Positions 1 to 7,092 of a DNA stretch of 13,697 nt are shown here, in pieces (the stretch's first letter is position 1; each line of letters opens with the position of its first letter). This DNA is from SAR324 cluster bacterium (lineage in GTDB: Bacteria > Bdellovibrionota > UBA2361 > JAAZON01): contig JAAZON010000297.1 of assembly GCA_012797725.1 (NCBI GenBank), positions 1 through 13,697 on the forward strand. Reading direction: 5' to 3'. The translations under genes were made by a program, and so were the position numbers. A model generated the notes under the pieces. That model ran no database searches. It was given only the letters and a program-made list of their open reading frames with translations, and was not told the DNA's origin.

Positions 1-1309
1 TCGAAATCTGTATTTGTTCTTGTATTCCAAAATTACTGCTCGCGGGCAAAATGTTGTCTAGAAGCAAAGCAATTGCTTTTTCCTTAATAGGAACTCCCCT
101 AACCATCGTTAAGAGAGTCGAAATCCAACCTTCATGGGTGCGCTTTTTTCCAATATATTTACCTTTAACATTCGGGCTAAGAATTACCTCAAAGACCCCG
201 GCTTTAATACTTGCTTCTTTAATGATCGGATTGATCAGATACATGTCCAAGGCCACCCTGTGAAATGCCATTGGATGCTTGCAGTCAGGACTGTTCAGTT
301 CTTGTTTTAAGAAAGTGAGAAAATACCTGATTGAATCCAAGGTGAAAATAGAGTATCCCATTAGAATAGTGAGAATTTGTTGAGCATGCTCATCTGACTC
401 AGCTGTTTGAACTTTATTTTCCAGATATCTTGATATTTCTTTGCTGCAGAGGGCTTTGCCATCAATATAGCGGAAAATATAACCTATTCGCTCAAGAAAA
501 AATTTATTCTTAAATTCTTGTACTTGTTCCATTAAAGAATCGAATAATTCCAAACGAACATCCGCATCTTGCATTGCGATTATTGCGTATACTTTCGATA
601 TAGCGTTCAAACGTCCTTTTAATTTACTTAGGTGGAGAACATATCGAGATGCTTTATTCAGAGCCCCCAGAACCTCACTCAAGAAAATGGAATTTGATTG
701 TGCTATACTGGCCAAAGTGAGTGCGTAAACGTCAACCAACTCACGAGGGGTCTCTCCAGCGGGCAAAGGGAGAGGATCGTTGATGCAATCTGCTAGAATA
801 GTTTGTATAGATCCACTTTTCTTCTCTAAATGTTCAAGGAGAGTGCTATTGCATAATTTAGAAGTTAGTGCTGATATCACGCCACGCCTTGATAGAATCT
901 CGTTATCACCTTTGTCCAGTAAATTGCTCAAACGAAGCAAGATCGCCCATCGATGATCCTTATCACCTTCACGCAGATTCTGAATTATGCCTTTATCGAT
1001 TACAACAGACTGTGCAGGAGTAATATTTCTTATCAAAAGCAAGGCGCTTGCAATGTTCAACATTCTTGCCGGAGTTGCAGAGCCATATTCCTCTAGAAGG
1101 CGGTCGACAATCACACGCTCATCATTGCCAAGCTGTCTTGTCTTCTCAATTAGGTGCTCAATCTTTTTACGCGAGTTTCTGTTCCATCGTTCTCCCAGAC
1201 TAAATACTAGTCTTTCAGTCTCATCCATGAGAAATGACTGCTCTTCGAGGGGGCTCATCTGTACATGGTTAGGTCTTTCCGAATCTTCAAATAACAGCGG
1301 AAACGGCAT
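1..1309 (-). CDS. Helical-repeat protein of unknown function (3' end beyond window)
   Basis: Reading the minus strand from the ATG at 1309 gives 436 codons without a stop, so the gene runs off the left edge. The start is supported by AGGAG seven bases upstream of the ATG (1316-1320 on the plus strand). The N-terminus is MPFPLLFEDSERPNHVQM. The rest is a succession of amphipathic helices rich in Leu, Ile, Glu and Lys, for example LLRLSNLLDKGDNEILSRR and AIIAMQDADVRLELFDSLM. I see no signal peptide, long membrane segment, Walker motif or metal-binding cluster. The pattern resembles HEAT/ARM-like alpha-solenoids, which usually serve as protein-binding scaffolds; this is inference from texture, not a family match. 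It is divergent from the HD-domain gene at 1577 and shares its control region. Plus-strand reading frames here (51-263, 987-1316) are shadows. The reading frame is well supported; the function is unknown. Confidence 0.82.
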   Translation of the reverse strand, partial: MPFPLLFEDSERPNHVQMSPLEEQSFLMDETERLVFSLGERWNRNSRKKIEHLIEKTRQLGNDERVIVDRLLEEYGSATPARMLNIASALLLIRNITPAQSVVIDKGIIQNLREGDKDHRWAILLRLSNLLDKGDNEILSRRGVISALTSKLCNSTLLEHLEKKSGSIQTILADCINDPLPLPAGETPRELVDVYALTLASIAQSNSIFLSEVLGALNKASRYVLHLSKLKGRLNAISKVYAIIAMQDADVRLELFDSLMEQVQEFKNKFFLERIGYIFRYIDGKALCSKEISRYLENKVQTAESDEHAQQILTILMGYSIFTLDSIRYFLTFLKQELNSPDCKHPMAFHRVALDMYLINPIIKEASIKAGVFEVILSPNVKGKYIGKKRTHEGWISTLLTMVRGVPIKEKAIALLLDNILPASSNFGIQEQIQIS

Positions 1310-1401
1310 TAATTAACTCCTAATACAATATTGATAGAATAGCAGGGTTTTTAAGCGTAAGAAACTTAATATCTCAATAATTAGAACTAGCTATGAAAAA
1401 T

Positions 1402-1429
1402 TTGATTAGCTCTATTACTGAGATAAAAT
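1402..1429 (+). promoter_or_regulatory. Possible sigma70-like promoter for the HD-domain gene
   Basis: TTGATT (1402-1407) and TAAAAT (1424-1429) are separated by 16 bases, a plausible -35/-10 pair facing the HD gene. Transcription would begin near 1436 and give a leader of about 140 nt that contains the nested inverted repeats at 1460-1520. The flanking DNA is A+T-rich, so chance matches are likely. Confidence 0.3.
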
Positions 1430-1459
1430 ATTTAAGTTTTCAGATACTGATAGGATACG

Positions 1460-1520
1460 CCAAGGATAGACAATCATTCTCCTTGGAATGACGGTGTTCT
1501 TGCTATCATGTCTATCCATG
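1460..1520. repeat. Nested, mutually exclusive inverted repeats
   Basis: Three overlapping dyads lie here. (A) CCAAGGA at 1460-1466 pairs perfectly with TCCTTGG at 1480-1486, with centres 20 bp apart. (B) CATTC at 1475-1479 pairs with GAATG at 1486-1490. (C) CAAGGATAGACA at 1461-1472 pairs with TGTCTATCCATG at 1509-1520, 11 of 12 positions matching. A and C use the same left arm, so they cannot form together in one RNA. Possible roles are a two-site operator for the divergent pair (the 20-bp spacing is about two helical turns) or a leader that switches structure ahead of the HD gene. The pairings are visible in the sequence; the function is inferred. Confidence 0.5.
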
Positions 1521-1576
1521 TCGACGAGTGTTTAATGCGAATACTTCTTTAGTTTATCTTTTTATTGAAAATTGTT

Positions 1577-3253
1577 ATGCCTAGCACGAAGACTGACCCA
1601 ACCTTGAGCATGCCTAGTGGAATGCCTATCGATCTCTTGGCAGCCGGAATTAGTCGCATCAGTCCTGATTTCGAATTAGATTGGAAAGAATATTTTTTGC
1701 CAAATCCAGGAGAGGACTTTTATCCAAGAACGGTACGAAAAATTGTCCCTACCTGCGGATTGGCAGGTGCTCACACCTATGACTTTCATGCAACTTTAAA
1801 GACGCTGGATAAAGAGTTGCAGCTCAATCTTGATGAAACCGATAGTTTTGTCTTAAGTCAGATGCTAACAGAGCTTTCTACCGCAACTCGCTTTCGTCAG
1901 GATCTTCATATGGACAAGGCCTATGGAGAGAATTCAGCCGTACATTCCTCGCATTGTCTCATATTGATGACAGAGATGTTTCGTCGTGCAGGCCTTCTGA
2001 GTCCAGAGAGTCAAACAGAGCAGATTTCAAGATTGAGGGTAATATGCACCCTGGGCTGCCTAGTTCATGATATGGGGGAGATATTGGGGGAAATCAGTTC
2101 GCTAGCCCAGAGGACAAATTATAATATTGCTGAGGATGTCGGAAATAGAATCGAACGCAGAATATTTGAACATGCTCTTAGACTTGCGTACTACTCAGAC
2201 CAAAAGAATGATCCAACAATATTCTCGTCAAGCATCCAGGAACTTAGGCATAGGTTCAGCATTGCCAGGAGCGAGATGCGAGGTCTTGATGATTTTCAAC
2301 AAATTCTGAGGAAATATTCCGTAGATCTTTCTGCTCCCTATGAAGGGAGAGTGAGATTCTTTCTGCGCATTTTTGATATTGTTGAAGGAGTAAGGAGTGA
2401 AAATGACAACAAGGAAGAACTCTTTTGTGGTTATGCAGTAAAATTGGTTGAACATATCCAAGGAACTCGTCACTTGAATCGTTTTGCAGATCACAGGGTA
2501 TTAGAATCGCAAAGCAAAAGAATACCGAAGTGGAGCAGGAGCCGAGTACGATCCTTTGATGGTCCGATTCTTCCAACACTTGAATTTCAGAATGAAAATA
2601 CTTCCAGGTCTTCCTCAAATACGACACTGAGGCTCACACTCCCCACTTCTCTTGTAACTAGTCTAAGAATAGTGAAAGGGCTCAAATATAATGAAGAAGG
2701 TCTTGGTGAGTTGTTCAGGTGTTTTGGAGATAATGAGGATCTTTTAGCTCTTGCAAAAACTATTCGAAACACATGCTATCAAAGCACTATAGAATGGTTG
2801 TCATGCGGCAATGTTGTGATTGATCGAGAAGCTACTACGATTGATCCTGAGTTGAAAAGATTGCAAGAAGAGCTTTGGTTTGGGCATCTTCAGCAAAATG
2901 GACAAAGAATGCCACTGGGAGGACGAGAAATACCGAAGATTCTTGGAAGAATTGAGGGGCTCCTTCTTCGAGAACAAAGGAAGAACATAAAAAGACATAA
3001 GATCCTAAGATCTCGCTTGTGTCACCTAAGAAGAGGAGATAAAGATGATGCCGTTTTATTAGGACGAGCGCGGCACAAGTTGCTGCCGGTAGAAACGAGT
3101 GCACGTCTGATGAGCCTTTATCAAACTGCATTAAATCGGGACTACATTCCAAAGCCTGGGGAAGTCCTTGGGCTTTGCAGAACACTTCCAAGAGAGCTCT
3201 GTAACTTTGATCTATTTGATTGGAGCCAAGCACCGCGTTGGCAGGATAGTTAG
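1577..3253 (+). CDS. Probable HD-domain metal-dependent hydrolase with unknown C-terminal half
   Basis: A 558-residue protein if started at the ATG at 1577. The frame is also open from a TTG at 1565, and a further in-frame ATG lies at 1610. None has a clear Shine-Dalgarno sequence, so the start is uncertain. Numbering from 1577, the pattern expected of HD phosphohydrolases is visible: HSSH at 123-126, HDMGE at 164-168 as the HD dyad, and FDIVEG with Asp267 as a candidate last metal ligand. The domain would cover about residues 110-305. HD proteins usually hydrolyse nucleotides or cyclic nucleotides; the substrate here cannot be told. The C-terminal 250 residues are basic in places (KRIPKWSRSRVRSF, NIKRHKILRSR) and match nothing I recognise. 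There is no signal peptide or membrane segment, so the protein is probably cytoplasmic. It is divergent from the helical-repeat gene ending its 5' side at 1309. The gene is very likely real; the HD assignment is moderately secure. Confidence 0.72.
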   Translation: MPSTKTDPTLSMPSGMPIDLLAAGISRISPDFELDWKEYFLPNPGEDFYPRTVRKIVPTCGLAGAHTYDFHATLKTLDKELQLNLDETDSFVLSQMLTELSTATRFRQDLHMDKAYGENSAVHSSHCLILMTEMFRRAGLLSPESQTEQISRLRVICTLGCLVHDMGEILGEISSLAQRTNYNIAEDVGNRIERRIFEHALRLAYYSDQKNDPTIFSSSIQELRHRFSIARSEMRGLDDFQQILRKYSVDLSAPYEGRVRFFLRIFDIVEGVRSENDNKEELFCGYAVKLVEHIQGTRHLNRFADHRVLESQSKRIPKWSRSRVRSFDGPILPTLEFQNENTSRSSSNTTLRLTLPTSLVTSLRIVKGLKYNEEGLGELFRCFGDNEDLLALAKTIRNTCYQSTIEWLSCGNVVIDREATTIDPELKRLQEELWFGHLQQNGQRMPLGGREIPKILGRIEGLLLREQRKNIKRHKILRSRLCHLRRGDKDDAVLLGRARHKLLPVETSARLMSLYQTALNRDYIPKPGEVLGLCRTLPRELCNFDLFDWSQAPRWQDS

Positions 3254-3280
3254 AGAACAACCAAGGAAAGATCCAGATCG

Positions 3281-3448
3281 TTATAGAATCGCTAGTCTCT
3301 CATGAAGTTGCTTGAATAGACCGAATCGGAGCGACTCTAGGCCTAAAGAGAGATGTGATATCTGGGAATTCATTTTGGAAGGTGCCAGGTTTTTTTGATC
3401 GAAATTAATATCTTCAAGGGTATTCCCATCGAATGAGTTTAAAATCAT
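3281..3448 (-). CDS. Doubtful small ORF (55 aa)
   Basis: ATG at 3448 to TAA at 3281-3283 on the minus strand encodes 55 residues, starting MILNSFDGNTLEDINFDQ and ending in an amphipathic stretch (LESLRFGLFKQLHERLAIL). The composition looks protein-like. It fills most of the gap between the HD gene and the sulfatase relic and overlaps the relic's 5' end by 16 bases. There is no good ribosome binding site and I recognise no family. It could be the tail of a decayed gene or chance. I see nothing else in 3254-3432 except a small AGGCCT-centred near-palindrome around 3336-3351. Confidence 0.25.
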   Translation of the reverse strand: MILNSFDGNTLEDINFDQKNLAPSKMNSQISHLSLGLESLRFGLFKQLHERLAIL

Positions 3449-4668
3449 CAAGCAGAGAACTCTTGCAATCGTTCAATTTCTTGGCTATTGCTTTACTTGG
3501 GATCAATTTGTTTTATTATTTTAACTGCTCTTTTCGATACTCACAATATTTCGAGCGGTACTGACATATGCATATTTCTCTAGATTGATTGAGATCTCAG
3601 ATTTCTTTTGGCTTTTTGTTATTTGCCTAAGAATGGGCATGATTTTATTAAGCTACATATTTGCATCTTGCCTGCAGGGCTTTTGTTATTTATTGGTGAA
3701 GCCCAAAAGAGTTTTCTCAGACTTCCTTTTTTGCTCTTCTTTTCGATATTCATGAGTCTTCTTGTCTGCATGGAGGTTATTACTTTTCCCTTTGTTGACG
3801 AGTTCGACCTGCGGCCAGATCAAAAATTCCTTGAATACCTTAAACATTGGTATGAAGTGAGCACGACATTAATTGCTATGTACTTCTTAGAACTTTGTAT
3901 AGGAGCACTTCTTCTTCTATTCACGATGCGATTATTTTAGGAATCAATTAGCGTCGCTTTTCAGAACGCATTCCCTTGGGTTGGAAGTTGCGATTAATTA
4001 TCGCCCCCTTTGCTCTTTTGGCTTTGTTTTTAGGAGCTAGATCTTCGATAGGTCATAGACCAGCCAATTTAAGTACTGCTTGTTTCTCTGGTAATCATCT
4101 AGCAAATGAGTTTGCGTTAAACTCGACCTATACTGTAACATATGCCGCACAGAGCTGTATGAAGAACCTAAGACAAACTCATTTAGATGCGACCAAATAT
4201 GCCGATTACGCTATTGGCTTGCTCTTTGACTTGGCTAATAAAGAAAAGTATTTCCAGAATACAATATTTTTAGTTGTAGCCGATCATAACTCGCATGTTT
4301 ATGGCAATGAACATGTGCCAATTGATGAATTCCATATCCCAGGATTGCTGGTCGGGCGTAACGTTTCTCAAATGGAAGCAAAGACTCAGGCGAGCTAAAT
4401 AGATCTTCTTACAAGTCTTCATTTTGTTGGCTTCGAAACGATTCAACCGATGATTGGGCGGAATCTTAGAACTCTCCCGGCCAATCATTCCGGACGCTCT
4501 TTCATGCAGTGTGCCTCAAACAAAGCCTATAGAGTTGAAGATGATGTTATAATTCAGCGTCCTTCTGTCCCTCTCTTACCATTCCTCTTTAAAGAGGAGC
4601 AACTAGAGGCTATATCTCTTGATCAGGAGAAAGTTTGCTATGTACTAGCTTATTCCCACCTTCCATAG
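3433..4668 (+). pseudogene. Decayed LTA-synthase-like sulfatase (membrane phosphotransferase family)
   Basis: Pieces of one protein of the LTA synthase/alkaline-phosphatase superfamily appear in order across two frames. An N-terminal membrane piece starts at the ATG at 3433 and stops at TGA 3562. A second piece, about 3600-3940 in another frame, has three hydrophobic helices and the family-like ITFPFVDEFD. A third, about 3955-4398 in the first frame again, has FLGARSSIGHRPAN and ALNSTYTV and then jumps straight to KYADYAIGLLFDLA and VVADHNSHVYG. A last piece, 4399-4668 in the same frame, has IDLL...PMIGRNL and the normal C-terminus. Lesions seen are frame changes near 3562-3600 and 3940, stops near 3581 and 3590, an in-frame TAA at 4396-4398, and a large deletion near 4148-4165. 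By family knowledge the deleted part held the N-terminal metal ligand and the catalytic Thr; only the late Asp-His metal pair (4282-4287) remains. Intact members are integral inner-membrane enzymes that transfer glycerol-phosphate or phosphoethanolamine. This copy cannot be catalytic. Confidence 0.85.
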
Positions 4669-4672
4669 GCTC

Positions 4673-4693
4673 ATGCTTCGGTTTTCAAAGCAT
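4673..4693 (+). terminator. Weak hairpin at the convergent junction
   Basis: ATGCTT (4673-4678) and AAGCAT (4688-4693) form a 6-bp stem with a 9-base loop, followed on the plus strand by TTGAATTTTT. The hairpin overlaps the last codons of recD2, whose stop codon lies in the loop. It may once have terminated the sulfatase gene. The stem is short and A+T-rich, so this is a weak call. Confidence 0.22.
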
Positions 4694-6880
4694 TTGAATT
4701 TTTGATCTCAGATGTGTAAATCTCTTCCGTGCTATAGCCCGTTTGCAAGCCAGAGCAAATGCCTGCCTTTGCCCAACTATTACTAAGAGCTGTTTTGCTC
4801 GGGTGATGCCTGTATATATCAACTGTCTCTCTAAGAGCTTGTGATGAGATCTATCTAGTGCCAGTACTACGCAGGGAATTTCTGAACCTTGAGCCCTATG
4901 AACTGAAATGGCATATGCAAGTGATAACTGGGACAGATCCGCTTTTTCATATTTAACAAGCCTCCCATCCCAAAGTTCCACAACAAGACTCTGCTCTCGA
5001 ACATTCACACTTTCAACAAAACCCACATCACCGTTAAAAACGCCAAAATTGTCTATGAGATAGTTGTTTACACGCTGGCAGACCCGATCGCCAACACGAA
5101 ATGTCGCATGTTCCAACTTTAGTTCCAAGTCCGGATTCTTCGAGTTTAGTGGATTTATGGCTTCTTGAAGTTGTTGGTTTAAAGCAATTGTCCCTAAGGG
5201 CCCCCGATTTGATGGTGTAAGCACTGTGATGTCGTTAAACTTCAAATTAAATTTTTTCAGCAGTTGGTCTGAAACAAGTTTCTCAATCGTTTTAGCTGCC
5301 TCTTTTGGGTGATTCCTGGGAAGAAAATAGGCATCAACCTTGGTCTCTCCATCTGGTTCTGGAATATCTGGTACAATCCCAGCATTAACCATATGGGCGA
5401 TAGAATTGATCGTTGACTGCTCACTTCTTCTGAAGAGATGCGATAGTTCAATTGTTTGCACCGTTGGAACTGACAATATGTCGCTGAAAACTCGCCCTGG
5501 ACCCACGGATGGCAGTTGATCCTTGTCTCCTACCAGCAAAAGTGTGGCATTCGAGGGAATTGCAGAGAAAAGATCTTTTGCAAGCAAGATATCGATCATT
5601 GAAGCCTCATCAATAATTACGATATCTCCAAAAAGAGGATCATTAATGCCATGAACGAACCCTCCGGTGCTTGGATTATATTGAAGCAGTCGATGAATTG
5701 TTTGTGCAGGCATATTACAACTTTGAGACATTCTTTGTGCGGCTCTTCCAGTGGGAGCCGCTAAAAGCACCTTCTTTCCGGCAAATTCGAAGAGAAAAGA
5801 AATTGCTCTAATTATTGTCGTTTTCCCGCAACCCGGGCCCCCAGTTATTACTAGTAGCTTTTGTCGGGTGCTTGCTTCAACGGCCTTTCTTTGCTCAATA
5901 GAAAACTCAATACCGAGTTCTGCCTCGGTGTGTTTGAGAGCACGTTTGATCTTTTCATCTAAGAAAAGATTTTCTTGCGTCTGGGAAGCTCGTTGAGCTA
6001 TAAATCTTGCAACGAAATCTTCTGCCTGAGCTAGATAGCGAAGGAATATGTTCTCGTCTTCTTGAACTACATAGTTATCCTCAATTAATTCTTGGAGTTT
6101 AGTCTGGAGATCTTCGGCAGTCTCAAGGCCTAAGAGCCTTATGGCATTTTGGTACAGCAAATCTTGGGGAAGGAAGCAGTGTCCATCCTCCGTTGCTTTT
6201 TCCAGGGCATAATAAAGGCCTGCTTTTAGGCGTTGCGGAGCATCTGGTTTCAATCCCATATTCATTGCAATGGAATCCGCAGTTGCAAAGCCAATGCCCT
6301 TCATTTGTCGTGCAAGCAGATAAGGGTCTTTATTAAGGATTTGAAGAGTTCCCTCCCTGTATTGTTCAAATATTCTTTGCGCAAGCCCTGGGGAGATATT
6401 TCGTTCCACTAAGTATCTTACTATTTCTCTTTCTTCATTCCTTTCAGAGAATGCCTCATGAATAAGGCTAGCTTTGTATCTTCCCACTCCTGGGATTTTT
6501 GCCAAGGCTTTGGGATTATTGTGTATGACTTCGAGCACGTTTTCTCCAAGAGCATTAACCAATGCTTCTGCTGTTTTTTTTCCGATTCCTTTTATTAGGC
6601 CACTTGATAAGTATTTTTTTATGTTATGAGGCGTAGACGGTAATTCTTCTTCGATTAATGATGCTCGCAATTGGCGGCCAAATTTTGGATGATTTGCGAA
6701 TTCTCCTTGCGCAATAATATGAGTCCCTGCGTGCATTTCCTGGCAGTGGCCAGTAACCGTCAAAAGATCGCGGTCATTATTTAGCAATACTTTTAGTACA
6801 GAGTACCCATTCGAATGATTACGGAATGTGACTCTCTTTAGAATCCCCCGGATAACGATTTCATTCTTTGAGTCATTCAT
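4685..6880 (-). CDS. recD2: RecD2-type DNA helicase (SF1B, 5'-3')
   Basis: This 731-residue ATP-dependent DNA helicase is of the RecD2 (YrrC) type, which acts in DNA repair and recombination independently of RecBC. In order: an N-terminal OB-like domain (about 1-80, IVIRGILKRVTFRNHSNGYSV); tandem helix-hairpin-helix motifs (about 90-205, with GIGKKTAEALV, IPGVGRYKASLI and GIGFATADSIA); then the helicase core. Motifs seen are Walker A GGPGCGKTT at 347-355, motif Ia AAPTGRAAQRM at 374-384, Walker B DEAS at 424-427, VGDKDQLPSVGPG at 450-462, HLFRR at 481-485, YAISVHRAQGSE at 656-667 and YTGITRAK at 689-696. All key motifs are present and the length is normal. The ATG at 6880 starts at the conserved N-terminus but lacks a strong Shine-Dalgarno sequence. 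The gene converges on the sulfatase relic with only 16 bases between them. It is divergent from serS across a 212-bp gap. No recB or recC is in the window. Confidence 0.97.
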   Translation of the reverse strand: MNDSKNEIVIRGILKRVTFRNHSNGYSVLKVLLNNDRDLLTVTGHCQEMHAGTHIIAQGEFANHPKFGRQLRASLIEEELPSTPHNIKKYLSSGLIKGIGKKTAEALVNALGENVLEVIHNNPKALAKIPGVGRYKASLIHEAFSERNEEREIVRYLVERNISPGLAQRIFEQYREGTLQILNKDPYLLARQMKGIGFATADSIAMNMGLKPDAPQRLKAGLYYALEKATEDGHCFLPQDLLYQNAIRLLGLETAEDLQTKLQELIEDNYVVQEDENIFLRYLAQAEDFVARFIAQRASQTQENLFLDEKIKRALKHTEAELGIEFSIEQRKAVEASTRQKLLVITGGPGCGKTTIIRAISFLFEFAGKKVLLAAPTGRAAQRMSQSCNMPAQTIHRLLQYNPSTGGFVHGINDPLFGDIVIIDEASMIDILLAKDLFSAIPSNATLLLVGDKDQLPSVGPGRVFSDILSVPTVQTIELSHLFRRSEQSTINSIAHMVNAGIVPDIPEPDGETKVDAYFLPRNHPKEAAKTIEKLVSDQLLKKFNLKFNDITVLTPSNRGPLGTIALNQQLQEAINPLNSKNPDLELKLEHATFRVGDRVCQRVNNYLIDNFGVFNGDVGFVESVNVREQSLVVELWDGRLVKYEKADLSQLSLAYAISVHRAQGSEIPCVVLALDRSHHKLLERQLIYTGITRAKQLLVIVGQRQAFALACKRAIARKRFTHLRSKIQML

Positions 6881-6962
6881 TCTTGGGCTTATATAGACGG
6901 ATTCTCAAATTTAATCCGATTGATTTTTAACAACTTTCAGCATAACTTTATTATTAATGAAG

Positions 6963-6995
6963 GTTCGCTCCCAGATGGCATCAATAGGGGCGAAC
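6963..6995. repeat. Inverted repeat in the recD2/serS intergenic region
   Basis: GTTCGC (6963-6968) and GCGAAC (6990-6995) are perfect reverse complements. After a one-base bulge, CCC (6970-6972) can extend the stem by pairing with GGG (6987-6989). The loop is about 14 bases. It sits between the divergent recD2 and serS genes, just upstream of the proposed serS promoter, so an operator is more likely than a terminator because no T-run follows. It is G+C-rich against an A+T-rich background. It shows no resemblance to a T-box leader. Confidence 0.4.
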
Positions 6996-7007
6996 AGTGA
7001 ACAAAGG

Positions 7008-7035
7008 TTATCACTAAATTACCCTTTGATACAAT
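7008..7035 (+). promoter_or_regulatory. Possible promoter of the serS-kinase-regulator operon
   Basis: TTATCA (7008-7013) and TACAAT (7030-7035) are 16 bases apart, giving a start of transcription near 7042 and a leader of about 50 nt. The rest of 6881-7092 holds the inverted repeat at 6963-6995 and A+T-rich sequence. The serS ribosome binding site is weak (GGAA about 11 bases before the ATG). Confidence 0.35.
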
Positions 7036-7092
7036 TTTCCTATTTTTTTAGAAATTTGTTGCTTTTAAATAATATTATGGAATGTAAGTGCA

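Noticed and set aside
51..1316. Plus-strand reading frames at 51-263 and 987-1316
   Set aside because: They lie antisense to the long uninterrupted minus-strand frame that has a good ribosome binding site, and their products look random.
2228..3260. Several minus-strand frames opposite the HD-domain gene
   Set aside because: They are fully contained within a longer plus-strand gene, overlap one another and lack ribosome binding sites or recognisable motifs.
4396..4398. TAA read through as glutamine (recoding)
   Set aside because: The same gene has other frameshifts, stops and a core deletion, and all intact genes in the window end normally at TAA, TAG or TGA.
3608..4668. Three separate short genes instead of one pseudogene
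   Set aside because: The pieces follow the order of one LTA-synthase-like protein and the last two are in the same frame separated only by a TAA, so they are best read as one broken gene.
6881..7092. T-box riboswitch upstream of serS
   Set aside because: The gap is short, there is no specifier stem, T-box core or terminator hairpin, and only one simple dyad is visible.
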